Source: Aeromicrobium sp.
Lineage (GTDB): Bacteria > Actinomycetota > Actinomycetes > Propionibacteriales > Nocardioidaceae
DNA length: 34,184 bases
Direction: 5' to 3'
Assembly: GCA_008017265.1 (NCBI GenBank)
Contig: SSHC01000034.1
Location: forward strand, 1-34,184
The position numbers were made by a program, and so were the translations under genes. Shown here one piece after another: positions 23,542 to 34,184 of the stretch. The first letter of the stretch is position 1, and each line of letters opens with the position of its first letter. The notes beneath the pieces are model-generated. The model searched no databases. It was not told the DNA's origin and saw only the letters and a list, made by a program, of their open reading frames with translations.

Positions 23542-24192
23542 ATGGCTAAGTCAATCGACGTTGAACTGCCCGTTGATATTTTCGGCGCTCGCATCAGCAT
23601 CCCGCTGATCCACCAGGTTGTTACCGCGCAACTCGCTGCGGCACGCCAGGGCACGCACGACACCAAGTCACGTGGCGAAGTCTCCGGTGGTGGCAAGAAG
23701 CCATACCGCCAGAAGGGCACCGGTCGCGCTCGTCAGGGCTCGATCCGCGCACCTCAGTACGCCGGCGGTGGCGTAGTCCACGGTCCCACTCCGCGTTCCT
23801 ACGATCAGCGCACCCCCAAGAAGATGAAGGCTGCCGCTTTGCGTGGCGCTCTCACCGACCGTGCGCAGTCCGGACGCATCCACGTTGTCGACACCCTTGC
23901 GGGTGAAAGCATTTCCACCAAGACCGCAATCGCAGCGCTTCGTGAACTCACAAGCCGTCGCCGCGTGTTGGTCGTCGTGGAAGCCACCGACAACACCACC
24001 ATCAAGAGCCTGCGCAACGCGGAGTTCGTTGAAGTGATCACTTTCGATCAGCTCAACACCTACGACGTCATCCGTGCAGACGATGTGGTCTTCATTCAGA
24101 GCGCATTTGATGCATTCGTTGCAGCACGCGCGACTGAAGGTGGAGAAACCATCACATTGAGCAAGGCCAAGTCCGAGGAGGCTAGCAAGTGA
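23542..24192 (+). CDS. rplD: 50S ribosomal protein L4
   Basis: [46 protein letters not shown]. Confidence 0.96.
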   Translation: MAKSIDVELPVDIFGARISIPLIHQVVTAQLAAARQGTHDTKSRGEVSGGGKKPYRQKGTGRARQGSIRAPQYAGGGVVHGPTPRSYDQRTPKKMKAAALRGALTDRAQSGRIHVVDTLAGESISTKTAIAALRELTSRRRVLVVVEATDNTTIKSLRNAEFVEVITFDQLNTYDVIRADDVVFIQSAFDAFVAARATEGGETITLSKAKSEEASK

Positions 24193-24488
24193 GCAACGGA
24201 ACTTTCGGCCGCGACATTGTGATCGCACCAGTCGTCAGCGAAAAGAGCTACGCGCTCCTTGACGACAACAAGTACACGTTCATCGTGCACCCAGACGCGA
24301 ACAAGACGCAGATCAAGATCGCTATCGAAGAGATCTTTGGCGTCAAGGTCACGGCTGTTAACACGATCAACCGCAAGGGCAAGACCCGCCGCACCCGCAA
24401 CGGCCTCGGCAAGCGCAAGGACACCAAGCGCGCCGTAGTCAGCGTTGCAGCTGGTCAGAGCATCGACATTTTCTCGAGCCCGGCCTGA
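24189..24488 (+). CDS. rplW: 50S ribosomal protein L23
   Basis: [38 protein letters not shown] overlap with rplD. Confidence 0.95.
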   Translation: MSNGTFGRDIVIAPVVSEKSYALLDDNKYTFIVHPDANKTQIKIAIEEIFGVKVTAVNTINRKGKTRRTRNGLGKRKDTKRAVVSVAAGQSIDIFSSPA

Positions 24489-24506
24489 GACGAGGACTGA
24501 ACAAAT

Positions 24507-25337
24507 ATGGGAATTCGTAAGTACAAGCCGACTACTCCGGGCCGTCGTGGCTCCTCAGTAGCCGACTTCGCTGAAATCACGCGTAGCACGCCTGAAAAGT
24601 CGTTGGTTGAGCCACTCCCGAAAAAGGGTGGACGCAACAACCAGGGACGCATCACGACTCGTCACCAAGGTGGCGGTCACAAGCGCGCGTACCGCATCAT
24701 CGACTTCAAGCGTTATGACAAGGACGGCGTTCCGGCCAAGGTTGCTCACATTGAGTACGACCCCAACCGCACCGCCCGCATCGCCTTGTTGCACTACGCA
24801 GATGGCGAAAAGCGCTACATCATCGCTCCTGACGGTCTGACTCAAGGTATGGCTGTCGAGGCTGGTCCAAGCTCAGACATCAAGCCCGGAAACAACTTGC
24901 CATTGCGCAACATCCCCGTTGGTACCGTCGTTCACGCTGTTGAACTTCGCCCAGGCGGTAGCGCGAAGATGGCTCGTTCAGCCGGCGCTCGTATCCAACT
25001 CGTCGCTAAAGAAGGAAAGCGCGCTCAACTGCGTTTGCCTTCCGGCGAAATGCGTTACGTCGATGTCCGCTGCCGCGCGACTGTTGGTGAAGTCGGAAAC
25101 GCCGAACAAGCCAACATCAACTGGGGCAAGGCCGGCCGTAACCGCTGGAAGGGCAAGCGCCCAACCGTTCGCGGTGTTGCAATGAACCCTGTTGATCACC
25201 CGCACGGTGGTGGTGAAGGTAAGACTTCGGGTGGCCGTCACCCAGTCAGCCCATGGGGCAAGCCTGAAGGTCGTACTCGCAAGAGCAAGGCCAGTGACCA
25301 AATGATCGTCCGCCGACGCAAGTCCGGCAAGCGGTAA
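24507..25337 (+). CDS. rplB: 50S ribosomal protein L2
   Basis: [21 protein letters not shown]...[31 protein letters not shown]. Confidence 0.98.
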   Translation: MGIRKYKPTTPGRRGSSVADFAEITRSTPEKSLVEPLPKKGGRNNQGRITTRHQGGGHKRAYRIIDFKRYDKDGVPAKVAHIEYDPNRTARIALLHYADGEKRYIIAPDGLTQGMAVEAGPSSDIKPGNNLPLRNIPVGTVVHAVELRPGGSAKMARSAGARIQLVAKEGKRAQLRLPSGEMRYVDVRCRATVGEVGNAEQANINWGKAGRNRWKGKRPTVRGVAMNPVDHPHGGGEGKTSGGRHPVSPWGKPEGRTRKSKASDQMIVRRRKSGKR

Positions 25338-25351
25338 GGAAGGACTGAACC

Positions 25352-25633
25352 ATGCCGCGCAGTCTCAAGAAGGGCCCGTTCGTAGACGGCCACCTGCTCA
25401 AAAAGGTGGACGCACAGAACGAGGCCGGTACACACAACGTAATCAAGACGTGGTCACGTCGTTCGATGATCTTGCCGTCCTTCATTGGACACACGATTGC
25501 CGTTCACGATGGACGCAAGCACGTTCCGGTTTTCGTTACGGATTCCATGGTTGGTCACAAGCTCGGTGAGTTTGCGCCTACGCGCACCTACCGTGGCCAC
25601 GAAAAGGACGACCGAAAGGCGAAGAGGCGATGA
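25352..25633 (+). CDS. rpsS: 30S ribosomal protein S19
   Basis: [24 protein letters not shown]...[15 protein letters not shown]. Confidence 0.97.
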   Translation: MPRSLKKGPFVDGHLLKKVDAQNEAGTHNVIKTWSRRSMILPSFIGHTIAVHDGRKHVPVFVTDSMVGHKLGEFAPTRTYRGHEKDDRKAKRR

Positions 25634-26055
25634 GTGCAGCTGCACGTAACAATGTGAGCGCTCGCCGCGAGCGCCTCTTGGGCGACGAGCCAGGCTCGTT
25701 TGCGGTCGCGCGTTTTGTGCGCGTCACGCCGCAAAAGTCGCGCCGCGTTGCTGACTTGATTCGTGGTGCTCGCGTCGAAGACGCCCTCACCACGCTGAAG
25801 TTCGCTCCTCAGGCGGTTGCCGAGAACTTCTACAAGTTGGTCGACTCTGCTGCTTCGAACGCCGAAACCCTTGAAGGTCTCGATCGTTCCTCGCTCGTGA
25901 TCACCACGGTGACCGTAGACGAAGGCCCAACCATGAAGCGTTGGCGTCCGCGCGCCAAGGGTGCAGCGAACCGCATCCTCAAGCGCAGTAGCCACCTCAC
26001 CGTGGTCGTCCAGCCAGAAGATTCCATCAACGATAAGAAGGGTGGGAACCGATAA
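25630..26055 (+). CDS. rplV: 50S ribosomal protein L22
   Basis: [39 protein letters not shown] overlap with rpsS. Confidence 0.95.
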   Translation: MSAAARNNVSARRERLLGDEPGSFAVARFVRVTPQKSRRVADLIRGARVEDALTTLKFAPQAVAENFYKLVDSAASNAETLEGLDRSSLVITTVTVDEGPTMKRWRPRAKGAANRILKRSSHLTVVVQPEDSINDKKGGNR

Positions 26056-26871
26056 ATGGGACAGAAAATTAACCCGCACGGTTTCCGGCTCGGCATCTCG
26101 ACCGACCACAAGAGCCGTTGGTACGCAGACAAGCTCTACGCCAACTACGTCGGTGAAGACGTTCAGATCCGCAAGTTGCTCACGAAGGGCATGGATCGCG
26201 CCGGCATCAGCCGTGTAGAGATCGAGCGCACTCGTGATCGTGTCCGCGTTGACATTCACACTGCCCGCCCAGGCATCGTGATTGGTCGCCGTGGTGCCGA
26301 AGCAGAACGCATTCGTGCTGACCTCGAAAAGCTCACGGGCAAGCAAGTTCAGCTCAACATCGTTGAGGTGAAGCAGCCTGACCTCGATGCGCAACTCGTT
26401 GCTCAGGGCGTTGCCGAACAACTTTCAGGCCGTGTCCAGTTCCGTCGCGCAATGCGTAAGGCCATGCAGTCCACGATGCGTTCGGGCGCCAAGGGTATTC
26501 GTATCCAGTGCTCGGGTCGACTCGGCGGCGCTGAAATGAGCCGTTCGGAGTTCTACCGTGAAGGTCGTGTGCCATTGCACACTCTCCGCGCTGACGTGGA
26601 CTACGGCTTCTACGAGGCTAAGACCACCTTCGGTCGCATCGGCGTCAAGGTATGGATCTACAAGGGTGAAGTTGCCGGCACTCGCGCAGAGCGCGAAGCC
26701 GAGGCCGCAAAGCGTGCCGCAGCACCAAGCCCACGACGCTCGGGAGGCCGTGGCGGCGCTCGCCGTCCAGCTCGCGATGCGGCTCCAGCAGTGGAAGCTG
26801 CAACTGAGGCCGCTCCCGAGGCAACCGAAGCTGCACCCGTTGCAGCAACGCCTGAAGGAGTTGAGTCCTGA
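26056..26871 (+). CDS. rpsC: 30S ribosomal protein S3 with Ala/Glu-rich C-terminal extension
   Basis: [32 protein letters not shown]. Confidence 0.97.
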   Translation: MGQKINPHGFRLGISTDHKSRWYADKLYANYVGEDVQIRKLLTKGMDRAGISRVEIERTRDRVRVDIHTARPGIVIGRRGAEAERIRADLEKLTGKQVQLNIVEVKQPDLDAQLVAQGVAEQLSGRVQFRRAMRKAMQSTMRSGAKGIRIQCSGRLGGAEMSRSEFYREGRVPLHTLRADVDYGFYEAKTTFGRIGVKVWIYKGEVAGTRAEREAEAAKRAAAPSPRRSGGRGGARRPARDAAPAVEAATEAAPEATEAAPVAATPEGVES

Positions 26872-27290
26872 TGTTGATGCCCCGCAGGGTCAAGCACCGT
26901 AAGCAGCACCGGCCAAAGCGCCGTGGCATGGCCAAGGGCGGAACGCAATTGGCTTTCGGTGACTTCGGAATCCAGGCAGTTGAAGGACACTACGTCACCA
27001 ACCGTCAGATCGAAGCCGCTCGTATTGCCATGACGCGTCACATCAAGCGTGGTGGCAAGGTGTGGATCACGATCTACCCAGACCGTCCCATCACCAAGAA
27101 GCCTGCTGAAACCCGCATGGGTTCAGGTAAGGGTTCGCCTGAATGGTGGGTCGCTAACGTAAAGCCCGGCCGCGTCATGTTCGAACTCTCCGGTGTACCC
27201 GAAGACGTCGCACGTGAAGCCATGCGCCGCGCAATTCACAAACTGCCGATGAAGGCTCGCTTCATCACTCGAGAATCAGGAGATGTCTGA
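26871..27290 (+). CDS. rplP: 50S ribosomal protein L16
   Basis: [38 protein letters not shown]. Confidence 0.97.
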   Translation: MLMPRRVKHRKQHRPKRRGMAKGGTQLAFGDFGIQAVEGHYVTNRQIEAARIAMTRHIKRGGKVWITIYPDRPITKKPAETRMGSGKGSPEWWVANVKPGRVMFELSGVPEDVAREAMRRAIHKLPMKARFITRESGDV

Positions 27291-27526
27291 TGGCACGCGT
27301 AACAGCCGAAGAACTCCGCGAACTTGATGCCGATGCGTTGGCAACCAAGTTGAAGGAAGCCAAGGAAGAACTGTTCAACTTGCGTTTCCAGAACGCGACT
27401 GGCCAGCTCGATAACACGGCTAGCCTCCGCACCGTGCGTCGCGAAATCGCGCGTATCTACACGGTTATCTCCGAACGCGAACTCGGTATCATCGAGTCCG
27501 CCTCGAGCGAAGAGGTTTCCGCATGA
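27290..27526 (+). CDS. rpmC: 50S ribosomal protein L29
   Basis: [48 protein letters not shown]. Confidence 0.95.
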   Translation: MARVTAEELRELDADALATKLKEAKEELFNLRFQNATGQLDNTASLRTVRREIARIYTVISERELGIIESASSEEVSA

Positions 27527-27804
27527 GCAAGAAGGAAAACGAAGTGAGCGAAGATCGTTCAGCACGCAAGGTCCGTGAAGGCCTTGTGGTCAGCGACAAG
27601 ATGGACAAGACCATCGTCGTCAGCATCGAAGACCGTATTAAGCACCCGCTCTACGGCAAGGTTCTTCGTCGCACGATCAAGTTGAAGGCACACGATGAGA
27701 ACAACGCCGCCGGCATCGGCGACCGCGTTCAGATTGCGGAAACTCGTCCGCTCTCAGCGACGAAGCGCTGGCGAGTAGTCGAAATCCTCGAGAAGGCGAA
27801 GTAG
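27523..27804 (+). CDS. rpsQ: 30S ribosomal protein S17
   Basis: [43 protein letters not shown]. Confidence 0.95.
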   Translation: MSKKENEVSEDRSARKVREGLVVSDKMDKTIVVSIEDRIKHPLYGKVLRRTIKLKAHDENNAAGIGDRVQIAETRPLSATKRWRVVEILEKAK

Positions 27805-27814
27805 GAGACACGTC

Positions 27815-28183
27815 ATGATTCAGCAGGAATCGCGACTCAAGGTTGCCGACAACACCGGTGCGAAGGAAATCCTTTGCATCCGTGTTCTCGGTGGCTCCGG
27901 TCGCCGCTATGCCGGCATTGGTGACACGATCGTTGCGACGGTCAAAGACGCCATCCCCGGTGGAAACGTTAAGAAGGGCGACGTCGTCAAGGCGGTTGTC
28001 GTGCGTACCGTGAAGGAACGCCGACGTCCCGATGGCTCGTACATCAAATTTGATGAGAACGCTGCAGTGATCCTCAAGGCCGACGGTGACCCCCGCGGCA
28101 CGCGCATCTTCGGCCCAGTCGGCCGCGAACTGCGTGACAAGAAGTTCATGCGCATCATTTCTCTCGCACCTGAGGTGATCTGA
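27815..28183 (+). CDS. rplN: 50S ribosomal protein L14
   Basis: [37 protein letters not shown]. Confidence 0.97.
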   Translation: MIQQESRLKVADNTGAKEILCIRVLGGSGRRYAGIGDTIVATVKDAIPGGNVKKGDVVKAVVVRTVKERRRPDGSYIKFDENAAVILKADGDPRGTRIFGPVGRELRDKKFMRIISLAPEVI

Positions 28184-28184
28184 G

Positions 28185-28499
28185 ATGGCACGTATTCGTA
28201 TTGGCGACCAGGTCAAGGTTGTCGCAGGCAAAGACAAGGGTGTTGAAGGCAAGGTCATCTCGATCGTGCGCGACGGCGACCGTGTTGTTGTCGAAGGCGT
28301 CAATCGCGTGAAGAAGCACACTCGAGCCGGCCAAACCGGTGCTGAGGGTGGCATCATCACGACCGAAGCCCCCATTCATATTTCGAACGTCATGCCTTTG
28401 GCAGACATTGATGGCAAAAAGACGCCTACGCGGGTAAGCAGCGCCGTTGTTGACGGCAAGCGCGCTCGCGTGGCTCGCAAGACTGGAAAGGAGATCTGA
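28185..28499 (+). CDS. rplX: 50S ribosomal protein L24
   Basis: [45 protein letters not shown]. Confidence 0.96.
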   Translation: MARIRIGDQVKVVAGKDKGVEGKVISIVRDGDRVVVEGVNRVKKHTRAGQTGAEGGIITTEAPIHISNVMPLADIDGKKTPTRVSSAVVDGKRARVARKTGKEI

Positions 28500-28501
28500 G
28501 C

Positions 28502-29059
28502 ATGAGCACTACGACCTCACCTCGTTTGAAGACTCGCTACGCCGATGAGATCGCTCCGGCAATGCAGGAGCAGTTCGGCTACGAGAACGTCATGCAGATC
28601 CCCGGACTCACGAAGATCGTCGTCAACATGGGTGTCGGCGAAGCCGCGCGCGACGGAAAGCTTATCGAAGGCGCTATCCGCGACCTCACCGCGATCACCG
28701 GCCAGAAGCCACAAGTGACGAAGGCACGCAAGTCCATCGCGCAGTTCAAGTTGCGTGAAGGAATGCCAATTGGTGCTCACGTCACACTTCGCGGCGACCG
28801 TATGTGGGAGTTCTTGGATCGTCTCCTGTCGCTCGCCCTTCCGCGTATCCGCGACTTCCGCGGTCTTTCGCCCAAGCAGTTCGATGGTCGTGGCAACTAC
28901 ACGTTCGGTCTGACCGAGCAAGTGATGTTCCACGAAATCGATCAAGACAAGGTAGACCGTCAGCGCGGAATGGACATCACCATCGTCACCACAGCTACCA
29001 ACGACGAAGAGGGACGAGCTCTGCTGAAGTTGCTCGGCTTCCCTTACAAGGAGAACTGA
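28502..29059 (+). CDS. rplE: 50S ribosomal protein L5
   Basis: [31 protein letters not shown]. Confidence 0.97.
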   Translation: MSTTTSPRLKTRYADEIAPAMQEQFGYENVMQIPGLTKIVVNMGVGEAARDGKLIEGAIRDLTAITGQKPQVTKARKSIAQFKLREGMPIGAHVTLRGDRMWEFLDRLLSLALPRIRDFRGLSPKQFDGRGNYTFGLTEQVMFHEIDQDKVDRQRGMDITIVTTATNDEEGRALLKLLGFPYKEN

Positions 29060-29060
29060 T

Positions 29061-29246
29061 ATGGCAAAGACTGGCTTGAAAGTTAAGCAAGCGCGTAAGC
29101 CCAAGTTCGCGGTTCGCGGCTACACCCGCTGCCAGCGCTGTGGTCGTCCAAAGTCCGTCTACCGCAAGTTCGGCCTGTGCCGTGTCTGCTTGCGTGAGAT
29201 GGCCCACCGTGGCGAACTTCCCGGCGTGACCAAGAGCTCCTGGTAA
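29061..29246 (+). CDS. rpsN: 30S ribosomal protein S14 type Z (zinc-binding form)
   Basis: [38 protein letters not shown] contains two CxxC motifs; 61 aa. Confidence 0.96.
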   Translation: MAKTGLKVKQARKPKFAVRGYTRCQRCGRPKSVYRKFGLCRVCLREMAHRGELPGVTKSSW

Positions 29247-29332
29247 TTCACTAACCAAACAACGTTGCAGGTCTGCTCTCACCTCAAGCAGGGACGAGCA
29301 AGGAAACCACAACGAGAACGGAAAACACTGAA

Positions 29333-29740
29333 ATGACAATGACAGATCCGATCGCGGACATGCTGACGCGTGTTCGTAACGGCAGTCAGGCCTACCACGA
29401 TGAGGTCTCGATGCCGCACTCGAAGCTCAAGGAAGGCGTAGCTCAAATCCTGAAGCAGGAAGGCTACATCAGCGACTTTGACGTGCGCGAGCCCTCCGAA
29501 GGTCAGGTTGGCAAGACGCTGCAGATCACCCTTAAGTACGGTCCACAGCGCGAGCGCTCGATCGCCGGAATCCGCCGCATCAGCAAGCCAGGTTTGCGCG
29601 TTTACGCGAAGTCCTCGAACTTGCCGAAGGTGCTTGGTGGACTTGGCGTGGCCATTATTTCCACCAGCCACGGTTTGCTTACTGACAAGCAAGCCACAAC
29701 CAAGGGCGTCGGCGGCGAAGTGCTCGCCTACGTCTGGTGA
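29333..29740 (+). CDS. rpsH: 30S ribosomal protein S8
   Basis: [46 protein letters not shown]. Start may be ATG 29339. Confidence 0.95.
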   Translation: MTMTDPIADMLTRVRNGSQAYHDEVSMPHSKLKEGVAQILKQEGYISDFDVREPSEGQVGKTLQITLKYGPQRERSIAGIRRISKPGLRVYAKSSNLPKVLGGLGVAIISTSHGLLTDKQATTKGVGGEVLAYVW

Positions 29741-29754
29741 TGGGGAGATAAGAC

Positions 29755-30297
29755 ATGTCACGAATTGGTAAAATCCCGGTACCCGTACCTGCAGGCGTTG
29801 ACGTCAAGATCGACGGCCAGAGCGTCTCGATCAAGGGCCCGAAGGGCGAACTCAGCCACGTTGTTGCTGAGCCCATCACTGTCTCGCAGGGCGAAGACGG
29901 CGTACTCGCCGTAGAACGTCCTAACGACGAGCGTCGCAGCAAGGCCCTTCATGGCCTGAGCCGTACGCTCATCAACAACATGGTTGTCGGCGTAACGCAG
30001 GGCTACGAAAAGAAGCTCGAGATCGTCGGTGTTGGTTACCGTGTCATTCTCAAGAGCCCGCAAGAGATCGAACTGAATCTTGGATTCAGCCACCCGGTCT
30101 TCGTCAAGGCTCCCGAAGATATTTCCTTCGCCGTCGAGAGTGCTACGAAGTTCAGCGTTGCTGGAATCGACAAACAACTTGTTGGTGAAGTCGCGGCAAA
30201 TATCCGCAAACTGCGCAAGCCTGAGCCGTACAAGGGCAAGGGCGTGCGTTACGCCGGCGAACATGTCCGCCGCAAGGCTGGAAAGGCTGGTAAGTAA
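29755..30297 (+). CDS. rplF: 50S ribosomal protein L6
   Basis: [35 protein letters not shown]. Confidence 0.97.
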   Translation: MSRIGKIPVPVPAGVDVKIDGQSVSIKGPKGELSHVVAEPITVSQGEDGVLAVERPNDERRSKALHGLSRTLINNMVVGVTQGYEKKLEIVGVGYRVILKSPQEIELNLGFSHPVFVKAPEDISFAVESATKFSVAGIDKQLVGEVAANIRKLRKPEPYKGKGVRYAGEHVRRKAGKAGK

Positions 30298-30300
30298 GCC

Positions 30301-30684
30301 ATGGCAATTTCAATTAAGCAATCCAAGCGCAATAGCGAACGTCTCGCATCGCGCAAGCGCCGTCAGACGCGTGGTCGCAAGAAGATCAGCGGAACGCCTG
30401 AGCGTCCCCGTCTCGTGATCACCCGCTCGAGCAAGCACGTGTTCGTTCAGGTCGTCAACGATCTTGAAGGCCACACGCTTGCTTCGGCATCCACGATGGA
30501 AGCTGACTTGCGGAACCTTGAAGGTGACAAGACCGCTAAGGCCCGCAAGACAGGTGAACTCATCGCCGAACGCGCTAAGGCTGCAGGCGTTGAGACTGTC
30601 GTCTTCGACCGCGCAGGAAACAAGTACGCAGGCCGTGTTGCAGCATTGGCTGAAGGCGCTCGCGAGGGCGGACTGGAGTTCTGA
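30301..30684 (+). CDS. rplR: 50S ribosomal protein L18
   Basis: [41 protein letters not shown]. Confidence 0.95.
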   Translation: MAISIKQSKRNSERLASRKRRQTRGRKKISGTPERPRLVITRSSKHVFVQVVNDLEGHTLASASTMEADLRNLEGDKTAKARKTGELIAERAKAAGVETVVFDRAGNKYAGRVAALAEGAREGGLEF

Positions 30685-30715
30685 TGACCATGAATACGAT
30701 CAAGAGGAGTGCGGC

Positions 30716-31318
30716 ATGAGCGCGCGCCGACAGGGCAGTGGAGAGCGTCGCGGACGCCAGGACCGTGCTGCTGAAAAGTCCAATTACATTGAAAAGGTCG
30801 TCACGATCAACCGTGTCGCCAAGGTGGTCAAGGGTGGTCGTCGCTTTAGCTTCACCGCTCTCGTCATCGTCGGTGACGGCGAAGGCCAGGTTGGTGTCGG
30901 CTACGGCAAGGCCAAGGAAGTTCCTACCGCTATTGCCAAGGGAGTCGAGGAAGCAAAGCGAAGCTTCTTCCGGGTTCCGTTGGTAGGTAGCACGATTCCG
31001 CACCCTGTTCAGGGTGAAAAGGCCGCAGGCGTTGTTTACCTTCGCCCAGCTGCTCCCGGTACTGGTGTTATCGCTGGTGGTCCAGTGCGTGCAGTGCTTG
31101 AAGCCGCAGGTGTTCACGACGTGCTGAGCAAGTCGCTTGGTTCGGCCAACGCGATCAACATCGTGCACGCAACGATTGAAGCGTTGCGCACGCTTGAATC
31201 GCCTCAGCAGGTTGCTGACCGTCGTGGCTTGGCAGTCGAAGATGTGGCACCGGAGTACTTGATCCGCGCAGCCGCTGAAAAGGCAGAAGCGCCAGTAGCT
31301 GTTGAGGCAGGTGCGTGA
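30716..31318 (+). CDS. rpsE: 30S ribosomal protein S5
   Basis: ATG at 30716 gives [46 protein letters not shown], with AGGAG upstream. The track start at 30464 runs into rplR. Confidence 0.95.
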   Translation: MSARRQGSGERRGRQDRAAEKSNYIEKVVTINRVAKVVKGGRRFSFTALVIVGDGEGQVGVGYGKAKEVPTAIAKGVEEAKRSFFRVPLVGSTIPHPVQGEKAAGVVYLRPAAPGTGVIAGGPVRAVLEAAGVHDVLSKSLGSANAINIVHATIEALRTLESPQQVADRRGLAVEDVAPEYLIRAAAEKAEAPVAVEAGA

Positions 31319-31512
31319 TGGCGAAGCTTGAAGTTACTCAAATTCGTTCGGCTATCGGTCGCGGCAAGAATCAGCAAGAGACGCTGCGTTCGCTCGGTCT
31401 CAAGCGAATCGGCCAGACCGTGATTGTCGAAGATCGTCCCGAACTCGTGGGCATGGTGAAAACCATTCCTCACCTGTTGTCGGTCAAGACTGTAGAAGAG
31501 GAGGCCAACTGA
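31318..31512 (+). CDS. rpmD: 50S ribosomal protein L30
   Basis: [44 protein letters not shown] junction with rpsE. Confidence 0.95.
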   Translation: MAKLEVTQIRSAIGRGKNQQETLRSLGLKRIGQTVIVEDRPELVGMVKTIPHLLSVKTVEEEAN

Positions 31513-31513
31513 T

Positions 31514-31960
31514 ATGACTATCAAGTTGCATCACTTGCGCCCAGCGCCTGGTGCGAAGACCGCTAAGACCCGCGTTGGTCGTGGTGAAGCTTCCAAGGGT
31601 AAGACGGCAGGCCGCGGCACTAAAGGCACCAAGGCTCGTTACCAGGTTCCGTTTGGCTTTGAAGGTGGACAAGTTCCACTGCACATGCGCCTTCCGAAAC
31701 TCAAGGGTTTCAAGAGCCCGTTCAAGGTTGAATACCAAGTTGTCAACCTCGATCGCCTTAACGAACTCTTCCCAGAAGGTGGCACCGTTGACGTAGCTGC
31801 CCTTGTTGAGAAGGGCGCGGTTCGTAAGAACCAGCCGGTGAAGGTTCTTGGTAACGGTGAAATCACCGTCGCCGTCAATGTCACCGTTGACAAGGCGTCG
31901 GCATCGGCCAAGAGCAAGATCGAAGCCGCAGGCGGCTCGGTCACCGTGCTCGGAGCCTGA
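31514..31960 (+). CDS. rplO: 50S ribosomal protein L15
   Basis: [42 protein letters not shown]. Confidence 0.96.
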   Translation: MTIKLHHLRPAPGAKTAKTRVGRGEASKGKTAGRGTKGTKARYQVPFGFEGGQVPLHMRLPKLKGFKSPFKVEYQVVNLDRLNELFPEGGTVDVAALVEKGAVRKNQPVKVLGNGEITVAVNVTVDKASASAKSKIEAAGGSVTVLGA

Positions 31961-31980
31961 ACAAACAAGCTAGAAAAGTT

Positions 31981-32018
31981 CAAGAGCGGGTGAGCCCTAT
32001 TCGGCTTGCCCGCTCTTG
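31981..32018 (+). terminator. Strong hairpin between rplO and secY (terminator- or processing-like, no clear U-tract)
   Basis: CAAGAGCGGGTGAGCC-CTATTC-GGCTTGCCCGCTCTTG, a 16-bp stem with two wobble pairs. Confidence 0.5.
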
Positions 32019-32143
32019 GGCTTGAATGGACAGAACCCAACCGACCTCAAAACTGACATGGCACACGCTGTTACAGTGTGAAGTCGGGACTCGTGCCCTT
32101 ACAAGCGAATGGTTGCCGGCTGGGCGACCGAGGAGGAAACCAC

Positions 32144-33448
32144 GTGCTCAGCGTTTTTATCAACGCGTTCAAGACGCCCGATTTGCGCAAGAAGATCCTT
32201 TTTGCTCTTGGGATTATTGTCTTGTTCCGCTTGGGTTCAATGACTCCCGCTCCCGGCGTCAATGTCACGCACGTGCGCAAATGTATTGATTTGGCGACCA
32301 CCGGTGATAACGCAGGGGTTTTCAACCTAATCAATGTCTTTTCCGGCGGCGCACTGCTACAACTCACGGTCTTTGCCTTGGGCATCATGCCGTACATCAC
32401 GGCTTCGATCATTCTGCAGTTGCTCGTCGTGGTTATTCCGCGACTTGAAGCGCTCAAGAAGGAAGGCCAGTCCGGGCAAACGAAGATCACCCAATACACG
32501 CGCTACCTCACGGTTGGCCTGGCGATCATGCAAGCGGTTGGTATCGTCGCGATGGCGCGTTCGGGCATGTTGTTCGGTGGCGCCTGTAACGAAGAATTGC
32601 TGTACAACTCCGACAGCATCCTGGGCTTCTTGCTGATCGTGCTGGTCATGGTTGCCGGAACAACCGTCATTATGTGGCTAGGCGAACTCATTACCGACCG
32701 TGGTGTTGGCAACGGCATGTCCGTACTCATCTTCGTTCAAGTTGTCGCCACCTTCCCCGGCGCGATGTGGGAAATCAAGACCACCAAGGGTTGGCCGATG
32801 TTCTCGATCGTGCTTGCTGTCGGTCTCGCCGTTGTTCTCTTGGTCATCTTCATTGAACAAGCTCAACGCCGCATCCCCGTCCAGTACGCAAAGCGGATGG
32901 TGGGTCGCCGGATGTTTGGTGGGTCGGCTACCTACATTCCGTTGAAGGTCAACCAAGCGGGCATCATTCCGGTGATCTTCGCGTCGAGCCTGATGTATAT
33001 TCCGGTTCTCTTCGCGCAATTCAACCCGGGCGGCAAGTTCTCTAGCTGGATCAATGACTACTTCACTACTGGCGGACACCCGTACTACATGATTACGTTC
33101 TTCGCGTTGATCGTTTTCTTCACCTACTTCTATGTGTCGATTACCTTCAATCCTGAAGAAGTTGCAGACAACATGAAGAAGTATGGCGGCTTTATCCCGG
33201 GCATTCGTGCCGGAAAACCAACCGAGGATTATCTGGCATACGTGTTGAGCCGCATCACCGCGCCTGGCTCGGTCTACTTGGGCCTCATCGCATTGATCCC
33301 GATGGTGGCTATTGCCACGATCGGCGCGAACCAGAGCTTCCCGTTCGGCGGTACCACGATCTTGATTATCGTTGGCGTCGGACTAGATACCGTCAAACAA
33401 ATTGAGAGCCAACTCCAGCAACGAAACTACGAAGGAATTCTGAAATGA
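32144..33448 (+). CDS. secY: Preprotein translocase subunit SecY
   Basis: GTG at 32144 preceded by AGGAGGA gives MLSVFINAFKTPDLRKKILFALGIIVLFRLGSMTPAPGV. The track start at 32078 is an upstream extension. Confidence 0.96.
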   Translation: MLSVFINAFKTPDLRKKILFALGIIVLFRLGSMTPAPGVNVTHVRKCIDLATTGDNAGVFNLINVFSGGALLQLTVFALGIMPYITASIILQLLVVVIPRLEALKKEGQSGQTKITQYTRYLTVGLAIMQAVGIVAMARSGMLFGGACNEELLYNSDSILGFLLIVLVMVAGTTVIMWLGELITDRGVGNGMSVLIFVQVVATFPGAMWEIKTTKGWPMFSIVLAVGLAVVLLVIFIEQAQRRIPVQYAKRMVGRRMFGGSATYIPLKVNQAGIIPVIFASSLMYIPVLFAQFNPGGKFSSWINDYFTTGGHPYYMITFFALIVFFTYFYVSITFNPEEVADNMKKYGGFIPGIRAGKPTEDYLAYVLSRITAPGSVYLGLIALIPMVAIATIGANQSFPFGGTTILIIVGVGLDTVKQIESQLQQRNYEGILK

Positions 33449-34011
33449 AGCGACTTTTGATCATGGGGCCTCCCGGTGCAGGTAAAGGTACCCAAGCAGT
33501 CGCGCTCGCCGAATTGACGGGCGGAGCACACATCTCGACTGGCGACATTTTCCGCGCCAACGTTTCGGGCGAAACCGAACTTGGCAAGATCGCCAAGCGG
33601 TTTATGGATAACGGCGAATACGTCCCAGACGAAGTAACCAACGCCATGGTCAAGGACCGCCTCAATGAAGATGACGCGCGCGACGCGTTCTTGCTCGACG
33701 GTTACCCCCGTACCCTCGATCAAGTCACCACTTTGGACGAGATTCTCGCTGAATTGGGTACCGAGCTCGATGGCGTAATTGCGCTCACTGTCGATTCTGA
33801 AGAACTCATTGAGCGCTTGCTTGAACGCGCCAAGGTCAGCGGCCGTACAGACGATACTGAAGTCGTCATTCGCCACCGTCAAGGCATTTATACGACAGAG
33901 ACCGAGCCGCTTCTTGATGTCTACCGCAAGCGCGGTATTTTGCATGAAATTGACGGCATGGGAACGGTCGAGGAAGTCGGCGCACGGATCGCTGCCGTAC
34001 TCGCCAACTAA
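33445..34011 (+). CDS. adk: Adenylate kinase
   Basis: MKRLLIMGPPGAGKGTQAVALAELTGGAHISTGDIFRANV...LLDGYPRTLDQ. ATGA overlap with secY. Confidence 0.97.
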   Translation: MKRLLIMGPPGAGKGTQAVALAELTGGAHISTGDIFRANVSGETELGKIAKRFMDNGEYVPDEVTNAMVKDRLNEDDARDAFLLDGYPRTLDQVTTLDEILAELGTELDGVIALTVDSEELIERLLERAKVSGRTDDTEVVIRHRQGIYTTETEPLLDVYRKRGILHEIDGMGTVEEVGARIAAVLAN

Positions 34012-34184
34012 ATGTTCGGCAACAAGATTGAAGTAAAAACTCCAGACCAGCTTGCGCAGATGCGTCAAGCTGGTCTGGTTGTTGCTGCTGTCATCGATTC
34101 GTTGCGAAGCGCTGTTGCTCCTGGTGTAACCACGGCAGAACTCAACGATGTGGCACACGAGACGATTCGATCGCGGGGCGCGGC
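34012..34184 (+). CDS. map: Type I methionine aminopeptidase (3'-truncated by the window edge)
   Basis: ATGTTCGGC gives MFGNKIEVKTPDQLAQMRQAGLVVAAVIDSLRSAVAPGVTTAELNDVAHETIRSRGA, MetAP N-terminal pattern, in the usual position after adk. Confidence 0.9.
   Translation, partial: MFGNKIEVKTPDQLAQMRQAGLVVAAVIDSLRSAVAPGVTTAELNDVAHETIRSRGA

Noticed and set aside
30464-30715. Upstream extension of the rpsE ORF
   Set aside because: Lies out of frame inside rplR. The true S5 start at 30716 has an RBS and typical N-terminus.
32078-32143. Upstream extension of the secY ORF
   Set aside because: AGGAGGA at 32131-32137 points to GTG 32144, and the extension has no SecY-like sequence.

Overview
This 34 kb window is an actinobacterial-type core expression locus. 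In order it carries: two tandem lipoprotein genes (the first truncated); rplJ-rplL; rpoB-rpoC; a ~6.5 kb accessory block; the str operon (rpsL-rpsG-fusA-tuf); a CDF cation transporter; and the S10/spc/alpha-type ribosomal protein run (rpsJ to rplO), then secY-adk-map (map truncated). Most coding sequence is ordinary housekeeping. The most interesting coding content is in the accessory block. A close homologue of ADHFE1-type hydroxyacid-oxoacid transhydrogenase (12617-13921) overlaps the start of a large FAD/Fe-S/CCG-domain D-2-hydroxyglutarate-dehydrogenase-like protein (13918-16764). Together they suggest a 2-oxoglutarate/D-2-hydroxyglutarate shuttle for oxidising a hydroxyacid such as 4-hydroxybutyrate. 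The most interesting non-coding content is: an rplJ leader with a strong attenuator-like terminator; matching TTGRTT-N18-TAGACTGT promoters for rplJ and rpoB, the latter overlapped by a perfect dyad; a long structured leader and a 14-bp palindrome upstream of rpsJ; and a perfect 13-bp hairpin inside the start of map. Everything was read by eye from the sequence and the supplied ORF track. No database search or folding program was run. Family names come from recognised motifs.
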